A stretch of DNA of 10,886 nt from Paracoccaceae bacterium (GCA_003564655.1 PXES01000096.1:1-10886), one strand, 5' to 3'. Numbered from the stretch's first letter, positions 1 through 6,383 are shown. A program made the numbers and translations. Notes: generated by a model not told the origin, from the sequence alone.

Positions 1-15
1 CCCTACGGGCTGCCA
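1..15 (+). tRNA. Possible 3' end of a tRNA gene, cut by the window edge
   Basis: The first 15 bases read CCCT-ACGGGCT-G-CCA. This fits the 3' side of a T-stem, a seven-base acceptor strand, a discriminator G and an encoded CCA. The 5' half lies outside the window, so neither pairing nor isotype can be tested; the matching 5' acceptor strand would be AGCCCGT or GGCCCGT. The context supports the reading: the remains of a tyrosine integrase gene run toward this point from the right, and such integrases commonly sit next to the tRNA gene used as attachment site. With only 15 bases visible, chance resemblance cannot be excluded. Confidence 0.45.
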
Positions 16-109
16 CTATCTCCCAAGTGTTTTTGGTTCCCAGTGGGTTACGTCTCCAACCTGCAAATTTGGCAGAGTGTTTAGCAGACACGGCCCGATC
101 TCTGGTTTT

Positions 110-418
110 GAGCGGTCTGTCCATGGCGTTTTGGGCCATCAGTCTTTGATCGGCTGCTCTCGTTTATCGCGCCACCTTGGCTTCAGTTTCATGGCCAGTG
201 ATGGCCTTGACTTCTTGGTTGCTACAGCCTGCTTTTGCCAAGCGCCTTGCACAAGCTTTTCGCAGCCCGCGCGACGTGCAGGCCGGACGTCCGGCTGCGC
301 CACTCATCTCACGCATCCAGTCGCCAAACTCCGGTGCCGAAAAAGGCTTGCCATACTCAGTCAGTACGAACGTGAGGTTTGTTCGGGGCGGGTGGTTGAC
401 GGGGAAAGGGGCAGTCAC
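110..418 (-). pseudogene. C-terminal remnant of a tyrosine recombinase (phage/island integrase), inactivated
   Basis: The open part (418 to 164, 84 codons from a GTG that is probably not a real start) matches the end of the catalytic domain of island and phage integrases. It has a segment TNLTFVLTEYGKPFS, then RGLRKACARRLAKAGCS, then ITGHE. The normal HxxR box reads RGLR (residues 50-53), so the active-site His is Arg; one A-to-G change of CAC would do this. The GH box (His76) is kept. Residue 85, where the family has its nucleophile in a VARYTRAADQ-like context, is TAA at 164-166. The same frame continues beyond it with TRAADQRLMAQNAM and stays open to base 1. The whole N-terminal core-binding domain and the first active-site Arg are missing, and a TGA lies in frame at 422-424. 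What remains cannot catalyse recombination. The limits given cover the part with recognisable similarity; the true 3' end is unclear. Confidence 0.8.
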
Positions 419-428
419 GCCTCAAGCG

Positions 429-611
429 CTAGTTGCGCAACAATGCCCCGCCAATGCAGCCGGGCGTGCGCGCCAGCAGCGCCAGGATCTTCAGCCGTGC
501 AGGGTGCGCCAACGCCTTGGCCAGCGCGGCAAGTCGTTCGTCATCAGCTATCCCCGGAAGGGTTGGTTCAGCAAGCATCGGCGTATTTCGCCTATCGGCG
601 TTGGCCGGCAT
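429..611 (-). pseudogene. Truncated ArsR-family transcriptional regulator (N-terminal half)
   Basis: The 60-residue reading frame has the opening of an ArsR/SmtB-type winged helix-turn-helix: LAKALAHPARLKILALLA (about residues 30-47), then TPGCIGGALL, where the family goes on into the recognition helix, wing and dimerisation helix. Here it stops after three unrelated residues at a TAG (429-431), so the DNA-binding domain is incomplete. The integrase remnant begins within about 30 bases downstream, so the likely cause is a deletion or insertion that replaced the 3' half of arsR. The ATG at 611 has GGGGA about ten bases upstream; a second ATG at residue 12 is also possible. It lies 43 nt after the universal stress protein gene on the same strand, so it was probably the regulator, perhaps autoregulatory, of the sulP-usp operon. 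No metal-binding cysteines are seen in what remains. Confidence 0.7.
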
Positions 612-630
612 GCGCAGAAAATCCCCATGC

Positions 631-650
631 GGTGCAAGGCATACTGCACC
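631..650. promoter_or_regulatory. Short inverted repeat between usp and arsR
   Basis: GGTGCA (631-636) and TGCACC (645-650) form a perfect 6-bp dyad around an 8-base centre, in the 43-nt gap between the stress-protein stop and the arsR start. It could be an operator for an ArsR-type dimer or a weak RNA hairpin. It is short enough to arise by chance, and no run of T follows it on either strand. Confidence 0.25.
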
Positions 651-654
651 AAGC

Positions 655-1509
655 TCATCGCATCAGGACCAGCGGCACCTTGCAGGCGCGGATCATTGCG
701 GTGGTGGTCGAGCCGATGATCAGGCTGCGGATGCGGGAATGGCCATAGGCCCCCATCCCCAGCATGTCGAAACTGGCCTCCTCGACCAGCCGCGCCAGCG
801 CTGTTTCCGGCTGGCCGGGCAGAACCAATGTTTCCGCTGTAATCCCGGCAGCACCGAGCATCGCACGGGCATTTTCCAGACCCTTCGAGACCTCTGGTGT
901 CGCATTGCCCACAGTCACGACATGTACTTCCAGCCCCTGAAACACCGGGCTGCGCGCGATGTGATCGATGGCCTTCTGTGCCGATGTGCCGCCATCAAAT
1001 GCGACCAGCACTTTCTGGATCGGGCGAAAGGCGCGGGAGGCGACCAGCACTGGTTTGCGCGCGTTGCGCACAATGCGTTCCAGATTAGCCCCCAGATGGC
1101 CAGTGGCGAAATCCGCCGCTTCGCCGCGCTTGCCGATCACGATGACGCGGGCCTGATCCTCGATCTCGGCTACAGTCTCGACAATGTCGCCGTGGCGCAG
1201 GCGGGTGGTGATCTCGGCCAGACCACCCTCTTGCAGTTTCACGCGGGCGTCATCCAGAAGCGCGCGCCCGCGCTCCATCATCAGTTTCGCGCGCTGCGCA
1301 TCCAGTGCCGCCAGTTCATTCAGAAGCGCCGTGCGGGCGCCAAGCGCGATGGCGCCGGACCGGTCCCGCGTCTCGGCACCCTCACGGCGGCCCAGAACAT
1401 GCAGCACCTCGACCGATGCCCCTGTGCGCCCTGCGATCCATGCGGCATGATCACAAACCGAGGCCGCATAGATCGACCCATCCACCAGAGCGATAATCTT
1501 GTCACTCAT
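655..1509 (-). CDS. Universal stress protein with two tandem UspA domains
   Basis: The product has 284 residues, the usual size of a tandem Usp protein. Domain 1 spans about 1-158 and opens with IIALVDGS; domain 2 spans about 165-284 and opens with KVLVAFDGG. Domain 2 carries a complete ATP-binding signature, G253-x2-G256-x9-G266-S267. In domain 1 the equivalent motif is altered: G126-x2-G129-x10-G140, followed by Ala instead of Ser/Thr. Nucleotide binding is therefore best supported for domain 2. Such cytoplasmic proteins respond to stress and energy state, but the partner cannot be read from sequence. The start is 16 nt after the sulP stop, so the two are almost certainly co-transcribed and this protein may modulate the transporter. 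A G-rich stretch (GGGGGG) lies about 11-16 bases before the ATG. Confidence 0.92.
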   Translation of the reverse strand: MSDKIIALVDGSIYAASVCDHAAWIAGRTGASVEVLHVLGRREGAETRDRSGAIALGARTALLNELAALDAQRAKLMMERGRALLDDARVKLQEGGLAEITTRLRHGDIVETVAEIEDQARVIVIGKRGEAADFATGHLGANLERIVRNARKPVLVASRAFRPIQKVLVAFDGGTSAQKAIDHIARSPVFQGLEVHVVTVGNATPEVSKGLENARAMLGAAGITAETLVLPGQPETALARLVEEASFDMLGMGAYGHSRIRSLIIGSTTTAMIRACKVPLVLMR

Positions 1510-1525
1510 CTTCCTGCATCCCCCC

Positions 1526-3016
1526 TCAATGTGCGCTCAGCTTGTCCAGCGCGCCGGGCTTGTCATGGACACCCAGCCGGTCGCCCAGCGTTTCCGAGGC
1601 ATCATTCATGCCGATGATCTCGACCTCCGCCCCGTCGCGGCGGAATTTCAGCACCGCCATGTCCAGCGCCTGCACCGAGGAGATATCCCAGATATGCGCG
1701 CGGCTTACGTCAATGACCACTTGCTCGGGGGCCTCCTTGAAGTCAAAGGCAGCCATGAAATCCTCGACCGAGCCATAGAACATCTGCCCTTCGACCCGGT
1801 AGGTGCGGACCCGCCCGTCCGGGCTGATGTCACTGGTGACGCGGAAGAGCTGCGCGATCTTGCCCGCGAAGAAGATACCCGACAGAAGCACGCCCACCAG
1901 AACGCCGATGGCCAGGTTGTGAGTATAGACGACCGTGGCCACCGTGGCGATCATCACCACCGAACTCGAGCGCGGATGCGTGCGCAGGTTGCCGATCGAA
2001 GACCAGGAAAAGGTGCCGATACTGACCATGATCATGATCGCCACCAGCGCGGGCATGGGGATGATGCTGACCAGATCGCCCAGCCCCACCACAAGGATCA
2101 GCAGAAACACCCCCGCCACAAAGGATGAAAGCCGCCCGCGCCCGCCGGATTTGACGTTGATGATCGACTGCCCGATCATCGCACAGCCCGCCATCCCGCC
2201 GATGAAGCCCGTGGCGGTATTGGCGAGCCCCTGACCCACGCATTCCTGATCGCGGTTCGATGTGGTGTCGGTCAGATCATCGACGATATTCTGCGTCATC
2301 AGGCTTTCCAGCAGGCCCACGACGGCAATCGCGGTTGAATAGGGCAGGATGATCAGCAGCGTTTCCAGCGTCAGCGGAATGTCGGGGAGCAGAAAGACCG
2401 GCAGCGTATCCGGCAGCGCGCCCATGTCGCCCACCGTGCGCACATCGAGGCCCAGTGCCCAGACCAGCGCTGTCAGCACGATGATCGTGACCAGCGGCGA
2501 GGGAACGGCGCGCGTTAGCCGCGGAAACAGGTAGATGATCGCGAGCCCGCCTGCGACCATCACATAGGTGATCCAGGTGACGTTGCGCGGGTCAAGCTCC
2601 GGCAGTTGCGCTATGAAGATCAGGATGGCGAGTGCGTTGACGAAACCGGTCATCACCGATTTCGATACATAGCGCATGACGAAGCTCAGGCCCGTCACTC
2701 CGGCGCCGATTTGCAAAAGCCCTGCCAGAACGGTCGCGGCAAGCAGGTATTCCAGCCCGTGATCGCGCACCAGCGTGATCATCAGCACGGCGGTCGCCGC
2801 CGTCGCGGCCGAGATCATGCCCGGCCTGCCGCCCGTGATGGCCGTGATCACGGCAATCGAGAAGCTGGCGTAAAGCCCCACCTTGGGGTCGACCCCGGCG
2901 ATGATGGAAAAGGCAATCGCCTCGGGGATCAGCGCCAGCGCCACAACCAGCCCCGAGAGCAGGTCACCACGAATGTTGCCGGTCCACTGCCGGCGATAGG
3001 TATCGAATGACATCAT
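1526..3016 (-). CDS. SulP-family inorganic anion transporter with C-terminal STAS domain
   Basis: The product has 496 residues. About ten hydrophobic membrane segments (roughly residues 18-390) are followed by a cytoplasmic STAS domain (about 400-490). The first membrane segment holds the family signature LIPEAIAFSIIAGVDP with VGLY after it, and the STAS loop reads WDISS (443-447), with the serine position that is phosphorylated in some anti-sigma-antagonist relatives. SulP proteins move sulfate, bicarbonate or related anions, usually with Na+ or H+; the substrate cannot be decided here. I chose the ATG at 3016 because AGGGA stands about ten bases upstream and the protein then begins MMSFDTYRRQW like other members. 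A GTG at 3127 would add a polar 37-residue extension with no family likeness. It is the first gene of an operon with usp and, formerly, arsR. Confidence 0.93.
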   Translation of the reverse strand: MMSFDTYRRQWTGNIRGDLLSGLVVALALIPEAIAFSIIAGVDPKVGLYASFSIAVITAITGGRPGMISAATAATAVLMITLVRDHGLEYLLAATVLAGLLQIGAGVTGLSFVMRYVSKSVMTGFVNALAILIFIAQLPELDPRNVTWITYVMVAGGLAIIYLFPRLTRAVPSPLVTIIVLTALVWALGLDVRTVGDMGALPDTLPVFLLPDIPLTLETLLIILPYSTAIAVVGLLESLMTQNIVDDLTDTTSNRDQECVGQGLANTATGFIGGMAGCAMIGQSIINVKSGGRGRLSSFVAGVFLLILVVGLGDLVSIIPMPALVAIMIMVSIGTFSWSSIGNLRTHPRSSSVVMIATVATVVYTHNLAIGVLVGVLLSGIFFAGKIAQLFRVTSDISPDGRVRTYRVEGQMFYGSVEDFMAAFDFKEAPEQVVIDVSRAHIWDISSVQALDMAVLKFRRDGAEVEIIGMNDASETLGDRLGVHDKPGALDKLSAH

Positions 3017-3701
3017 GCGAAATCTGTCCCTGACCGTGCCCGCGAAGGCGCGCGCATCGGTTTTATCGTCGGTTATTTCAGTTTGTCCGGCGGATCGGCG
3101 GCCGGAAGAGCCAGCCGGGATTTGCACCCGACTCCAGGTTCGCTACGGGCGCTGTAGTCCAATACCCCGGAAATGCCAAGCAGTACGGCCAGGATTCGAG
3201 GCCCCCGCATCTGCGTCTGTTGTCAGGCCACAAACGGAAGGCCGCTTTCGTGACGGTCTGTGCTGCGCCTGTCCGGCCGCTTTGGGCCGTTCACCACGAA
3301 GCGCCTGCCGCGGGGACCTCGGGATCACGGCGCTTTGATCGCGTTTTGCTCGGCTACGAGAATGCACGTCATCCTGCTGCAACAGGCCCGGTTCCTGGGT
3401 TTCCGCTTTCCTCGCACCGCATCACTCTTGTCACATCCTGTTCAGCCGCCCCTCGTCATTGATAATCTCAGGCGAACAACCTTCACTGCTCCAGTTCCAA
3501 AGCACCAGGGTCATATCGGCGTCAATCGCCCATTACAGAGCTCTCGGGCGGATCCGCCCCGGCAAGGTCGAGCGCCATGCGCCTCGCCTTATGGATGGCG
3601 GCCGCGCAGCCATCATCGGTGCACACCGAAGTTGCGTGGCTGCCGAGCAGGCCCGTTCCCTGAATGCCTTCAGATGGAGGGGCTGTCCGGCGCTGCCGGT
3701 G
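3017..3701. other. 685-base region without a convincing gene
   Basis: This stretch separates the sulP start from the 3' end of the dsbD-like gene; both flanking genes are on the minus strand. Reading frames up to 163 codons on the plus strand and 79 on the minus strand have Arg/Pro/Ser-rich products with no recognisable domain and no good ribosome site. The part just before sulP (about 3060-3085) is AT-richer than its surroundings and may hold the operon promoter, but I see no clear -35/-10 pair. Two copies of GGCCGCTTT occur at 3240-3248 and 3275-3283. A 5-bp hairpin (CCGGC/GCCGG, 3687-3699) follows the dsbD-like stop without a T tract. Two minus-strand pieces at 3431-3514 and 3522-3701 have protein-like composition and may be decayed coding sequence. 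Confidence 0.5.
3431..3514 (-). other. Possible small or decayed reading frame (27 codons)
   Basis: An ATG at 3514 opens a 27-codon frame ending in TGA at 3431. Its composition is ordinary for a soluble protein, with a start MTLVLWNWSSEGCSPEI. The same frame is open a few codons further up, where it reads AIDADMTLVLWN; this faintly resembles the opening strand of a PAS domain (IDADGxIxLWN). There is no clear Shine-Dalgarno sequence. A neighbouring frame (3626 or earlier to 3522) ends 8 bases upstream and also looks protein-like, so one gene broken by a frameshift is conceivable. Chance is equally possible at this length. Confidence 0.15.
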
Positions 3702-4505
3702 TCAGTTCCCGATGCTGCACCCGCGATGCTCGAGCATTCCGTTTTCGCTGACGATGCTGACCCGCACAGCCGACCGGTCTATGCCGCCCGCACCGGACTG
3801 CAGCAGGCTCTCGCCGCTGATTGAGGCGCCATTGCGCTCGGTCGAGAGCGCGCGAGAGGGGAGCGCCCCCGCGCCAGGCTCGACCAGCACGAACTCCCGA
3901 GAGCCCTGCTGCGGCAGGTCGAGCACCGCGCTGAGGCGCAGGCCGCGCTTGTCGGGCGCGATATCGCAATCCACACCGCGCAGCCCGGCGCTGCGCGCCT
4001 CGCGCGGGCGCCGGTCCAGCGCCTCGAGGATCGTTGCGTCGCGTTTGCCGGGGCCAGACAGGGCCAGCCGGAGCGGCAGATCGACCGGAATGCAGATATC
4101 GGCGCAGACGCCGATCAACACGCTGCCGTCCAATTCGATCGGCTGGCCCGAGCGCTCGGGGGTCAATTCGATGGGCAGGACAAGCTCGTCCGCATATCCG
4201 ATGCTGAGAAACCCGGCCGATATGTGCAGTTTTGGCTCTGGCCAGTGCACCCGTGCCCGCGCCAGATTGCGCGAGCCCGACCAGTCGAAACGCGGCGCGA
4301 TGCCGCTTTCGCCGGGGTGACGCCAATAGGTTATCCAATCGGGCGAGAGCTTGAGGTGCAGCGCGATGATGTGCGTGCCGCTGTCACTCTGCCAGCCGGG
4401 GCGCATCTGCGCCTCGATTATCTCGGACAGGTGTTTGGGTTGCGCGTGCAACGACAGCGGGGCGGCCAGCAGAGCGGCGAGGCAGAAGGCGCGTGTGATT
4501 CTCAT
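3702..4505 (-). CDS. Exported stand-alone DsbD N-terminal-like (thiol:disulfide interchange) domain protein
   Basis: The product has 267 residues. It begins with a signal peptide (MRITRAFCLAALLAAPLSLHA, cleavage likely near 21), so the mature protein is periplasmic. The body matches the proteins annotated in alphaproteobacteria as DsbD-domain-containing: MRPGWQSDSGTHIIALHL, WITYWRHPGESGIAPRFDW, then IGVCADICIPVDLPL with a C134-x3-C138 pair like the redox pair of the DsbD alpha domain. Further cysteines are C180 and C263. Unlike true DsbD it has no membrane electron-carrier domain and no thioredoxin domain, so it cannot take electrons across the membrane alone and needs a partner such as CcdA/DsbD elsewhere. 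Family proteins end near the last Cys, as here (RGCSIGN). The upstream GGA is a weak ribosome site. It is divergent from yqgE across 134 nt. The reduced client is unknown. Confidence 0.82.
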   Translation of the reverse strand: MRITRAFCLAALLAAPLSLHAQPKHLSEIIEAQMRPGWQSDSGTHIIALHLKLSPDWITYWRHPGESGIAPRFDWSGSRNLARARVHWPEPKLHISAGFLSIGYADELVLPIELTPERSGQPIELDGSVLIGVCADICIPVDLPLRLALSGPGKRDATILEALDRRPREARSAGLRGVDCDIAPDKRGLRLSAVLDLPQQGSREFVLVEPGAGALPSRALSTERNGASISGESLLQSGAGGIDRSAVRVSIVSENGMLEHRGCSIGN

Positions 4506-4619
4506 GCGCCAGATATTCCGCTATCCGCTCGCGAAGAGAAGTCACTTCCCTGCGACCGCACCGGTCTGCGGCATGGCCGCGACAGATCGCGCCGTCTGAA
4601 GCCCTTGGCAAGGCTGCGA

Positions 4620-4643
4620 ATGCGCGTCATGCTGAATGCATGA
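4620..4643 (+). promoter_or_regulatory. Seven-codon leader ORF whose stop overlaps the yqgE start
   Basis: An ATG at 4620 follows AAGG (4610-4613) with six bases between them, a better Shine-Dalgarno arrangement than anything in front of the yqgE ATG. It encodes M-R-V-M-L-N-A and stops at TGA 4641-4643, overlapping the yqgE ATG (4640-4642) as ATGA. A second ATG at 4629 is in the same frame. This arrangement would let ribosomes terminate and restart on yqgE. Translation of the leader is inferred, not shown. Confidence 0.3.
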
Positions 4644-4644
4644 C
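4626..4644 (+). promoter_or_regulatory. yqgE: Small hairpin enclosing the yqgE start codon
   Basis: GTCATGC (4626-4632) and GCATGAC (4638-4644) are perfect complements around a five-base loop TGAAT. In the mRNA the yqgE ATG (4640-4642) would lie inside the right arm and be hidden until melted, for example by a ribosome translating the leader ORF. As DNA it is also a dyad that could bind a regulator. The seven-pair stem is modest. Confidence 0.3.
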
Positions 4645-5239
4645 CCCGAGTGATGCGCCCCTCGACAGCCTGACCGGCAAGCTGCTGGTCGCGATGCCCG
4701 CTATGCCCGATCCGCGCTTCGCGCATGCGGTCGTGCTGATCTGCGCCCATTCGGATGAGGGCGCGATGGGCGTGATGGTCAACAAGCCGTTGTCCGAATT
4801 GACGCTGCTGAAGCTGCTCGAGCATCTCGACCTGCCGCTTCCTGGAGGCGACACGGGGCTGGGCGATCCGCCGGGCGACATGGCGATTCATTTCGGCGGC
4901 CCGGTCGAGACCTCGCGCGGATTTGTTCTGCATTCGCCCGATGTGCAGACGCAGGAGGGCAGCGCCGAGGTGGCGGCGGGTATCGTGCTGAGCACCTCGA
5001 TCGAGATACTGGCCGAGATGGCACGCGGGCAGGGCCCGGCGCAGGCGCTGACAGCGCTGGGTTATGCGGGCTGGGGCGCGGGCCAACTCGAGGGCGAATT
5101 GCAGGCGGGCGGCTGGCTTCTGGCCGATGCGAACCCGGCGCTGGTGTTCGAGACCGAAGATTCACTGAAATGGTCGGGCACGCTGTCCGGGATGGGGGTG
5201 GATCCGCGTCTGCTGTCGGGCGCGACCGGTCACGCCTGA
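4640..5239 (+). CDS. yqgE: YqgE/AlgH family protein (DUF179)
   Basis: The product has 199 residues, typical for this family of small cytoplasmic proteins of unsettled function. The family landmarks are present: SLTGKLLVAMPAMPDPRF near the start (about 10-27), GAMGVMVNKP (41-50), FGGPVE (85-90), GFVLHS (94-99) and GYAGWGAGQLE (141-151), followed by WLLADANP. AlgH was first linked to alginate regulation in Pseudomonas, but no biochemical activity can be inferred. ATG 4640 is the first in-frame ATG. It has no good Shine-Dalgarno of its own and sits in a small hairpin behind a leader ORF, so its translation may be coupled. It is divergent from the dsbD-like gene, and its last 10 bases overlap the end of ftsY on the other strand. 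Confidence 0.93.
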   Translation: MTPSDAPLDSLTGKLLVAMPAMPDPRFAHAVVLICAHSDEGAMGVMVNKPLSELTLLKLLEHLDLPLPGGDTGLGDPPGDMAIHFGGPVETSRGFVLHSPDVQTQEGSAEVAAGIVLSTSIEILAEMARGQGPAQALTALGYAGWGAGQLEGELQAGGWLLADANPALVFETEDSLKWSGTLSGMGVDPRLLSGATGHA

Positions 5240-6318
5240 TCGGCAGTGCCCACCAGGGCGGTGGCGAATTCCTCTGGGTCGAATGGGGACAGATCGTCGA
5301 TCTGCTCGCCCACCCCGATGGCATGAATGGGCAGCCCGAAGCGGTCGGCCAGTGCGACCAGCACGCCCCCCCGCGCCGTCCCGTCGAGCTTGGTCATCAC
5401 CAGCCCTGTCACATTGGCCAGCTTGCGGAAGATCTCGACCTGGTTCAGCGCGTTCTGCCCGGTCGTCGCGTCGAGGATCAGCAGCGTGTTATGCGGTGCC
5501 TCGGGGTCGGTCTTGCGCAGCACGCGGCAGATCTTGGCCAGCTCCTCCATCAGATCGGCGCGATTCTGCAACCGCCCCGCCGTGTCGATCATCAGCAGAT
5601 CGACCCCCTCGGCCCGCGCCCGCGCCAGCGCGTCATGCGCGAGGCTGGCCGGGTCCGAGCCTTCGGGCGCGGTCAGCACCGGCACGCCCGCGCGTTCGCC
5701 CCAGACCTGCAACTGTTCGACCGCCGCTGCGCGGAACGTGTCGCCAGCGGCGATCATCACCGACTTGCCGGCGGCGCGGAACTGGCTGGCCAGCTTGCCG
5801 ATGGTCGTGGTCTTGCCCGCGCCATTGACGCCCACCACCAGCACCACCTGCGGGCGCGAGGGGTAAAGCGGTAGGGGACGGGCGACCGGCTCCATGATGC
5901 GGGCGATCTCTTGGGCCAGCGCGGCTTTGATCTCGGGCACGCTCAGGCGGCGACCGAAGCGGCCCTCGGCAAGATTTGCGGCGACGCGGGCGGCCGTCTC
6001 GACCCCCATATCGGCCCCGATAAGAAGATCCTCCAGGTCTTCGAGCATGGCGTCGTCGAGCACCCGGCGCGGGGCGCTGTCGCGGCCGACGAGGCGACCC
6101 AGAAGGCCGGGCGACGCCGGGGCATCCTCGCGCGGCGCGGCCTCGGGAGCGTCGCTGGGCTTCGCGCGCGGCGCGGGCGCGGGCGAGGGGCTGGGCGCCG
6201 CCTGCGGCGGGGCATCAGTGGCCTCTTCCGCGCCCTCCTCGACCAGCGCCTCCAGCCCGGCATCGAGCTTCGAGGACGAGCGGAACATGCGTTCCTTGAG
6301 CTTTGTGAAGAACGACAT
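5230..6318 (-). CDS. ftsY: FtsY, signal recognition particle receptor GTPase
   Basis: The product has 362 residues. FtsY docks the SRP-ribosome complex at the inner membrane and hands nascent membrane proteins to SecYEG; reciprocal GTP hydrolysis with Ffh resets the cycle. A short basic start (MSFFTKLKERMF) is followed by an acidic then Ala/Pro-rich linker (about 22-70), an N domain (about 75-150) and the G domain. The G motifs are intact: GVNGAGKTT (163-171), DTFRAAA (193-199), DTAGR (245-249), TKLDGTARGG (309-318) and GVGEQIDDLSPF near the end. I chose ATG 6318 because AGGGAG lies about 11 bases upstream and family proteins begin M-x-F-F-x-K-L. An in-frame ATG at 6435 would add 39 unlikely residues. 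It converges on yqgE with a 10-nt overlap, leaving no room for a terminator between them. Confidence 0.96.
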   Translation of the reverse strand: MSFFTKLKERMFRSSSKLDAGLEALVEEGAEEATDAPPQAAPSPSPAPAPRAKPSDAPEAAPREDAPASPGLLGRLVGRDSAPRRVLDDAMLEDLEDLLIGADMGVETAARVAANLAEGRFGRRLSVPEIKAALAQEIARIMEPVARPLPLYPSRPQVVLVVGVNGAGKTTTIGKLASQFRAAGKSVMIAAGDTFRAAAVEQLQVWGERAGVPVLTAPEGSDPASLAHDALARARAEGVDLLMIDTAGRLQNRADLMEELAKICRVLRKTDPEAPHNTLLILDATTGQNALNQVEIFRKLANVTGLVMTKLDGTARGGVLVALADRFGLPIHAIGVGEQIDDLSPFDPEEFATALVGTADQA

Positions 6319-6383
6319 GGCGCGCGCGGCTCCCTGTAAGGATGGCTCGCCCAGAGCTACCCCATGCCCCGCCCGAAGAAAAG

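Noticed and set aside
433..1617. 394-codon plus-strand frame
   Set aside because: It is antisense to the clear universal stress protein gene, and its His/Arg/Gln-rich product is typical of a shadow frame in GC-rich DNA.
3017..3127. N-terminal extension of SulP from a GTG at 3127
   Set aside because: The added 37 residues are polar and unlike the family, while ATG 3016 has AGGGA at good distance.
3115..3131. tRNA T-arm-like hairpin on the minus strand (TCGGG TGCAAAT CCCGG)
   Set aside because: The loop lacks the invariant TTC, and no acceptor, D-arm or proper anticodon arm can be drawn around it.
3143..3382. 79-codon minus-strand frame
   Set aside because: The product is rich in Arg, Ser and Gln with no recognisable pattern, and nothing supports its start.
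3260..3751. 163-codon plus-strand frame in the region before sulP
   Set aside because: It has no domain, an Arg/Pro/Ser-rich composition and no ribosome site, and it runs into the 3' end of the dsbD-like gene on the opposite strand.
5327..5866. Long plus-strand frames opposite ftsY
   Set aside because: ftsY is unmistakable on the other strand with all GTPase motifs; these are shadows.
6122..6205. Repetitive GCGCGGGC-like DNA that looked like a repeat array
   Set aside because: It is the Ala/Pro-rich linker of ftsY, low complexity caused by codon use.
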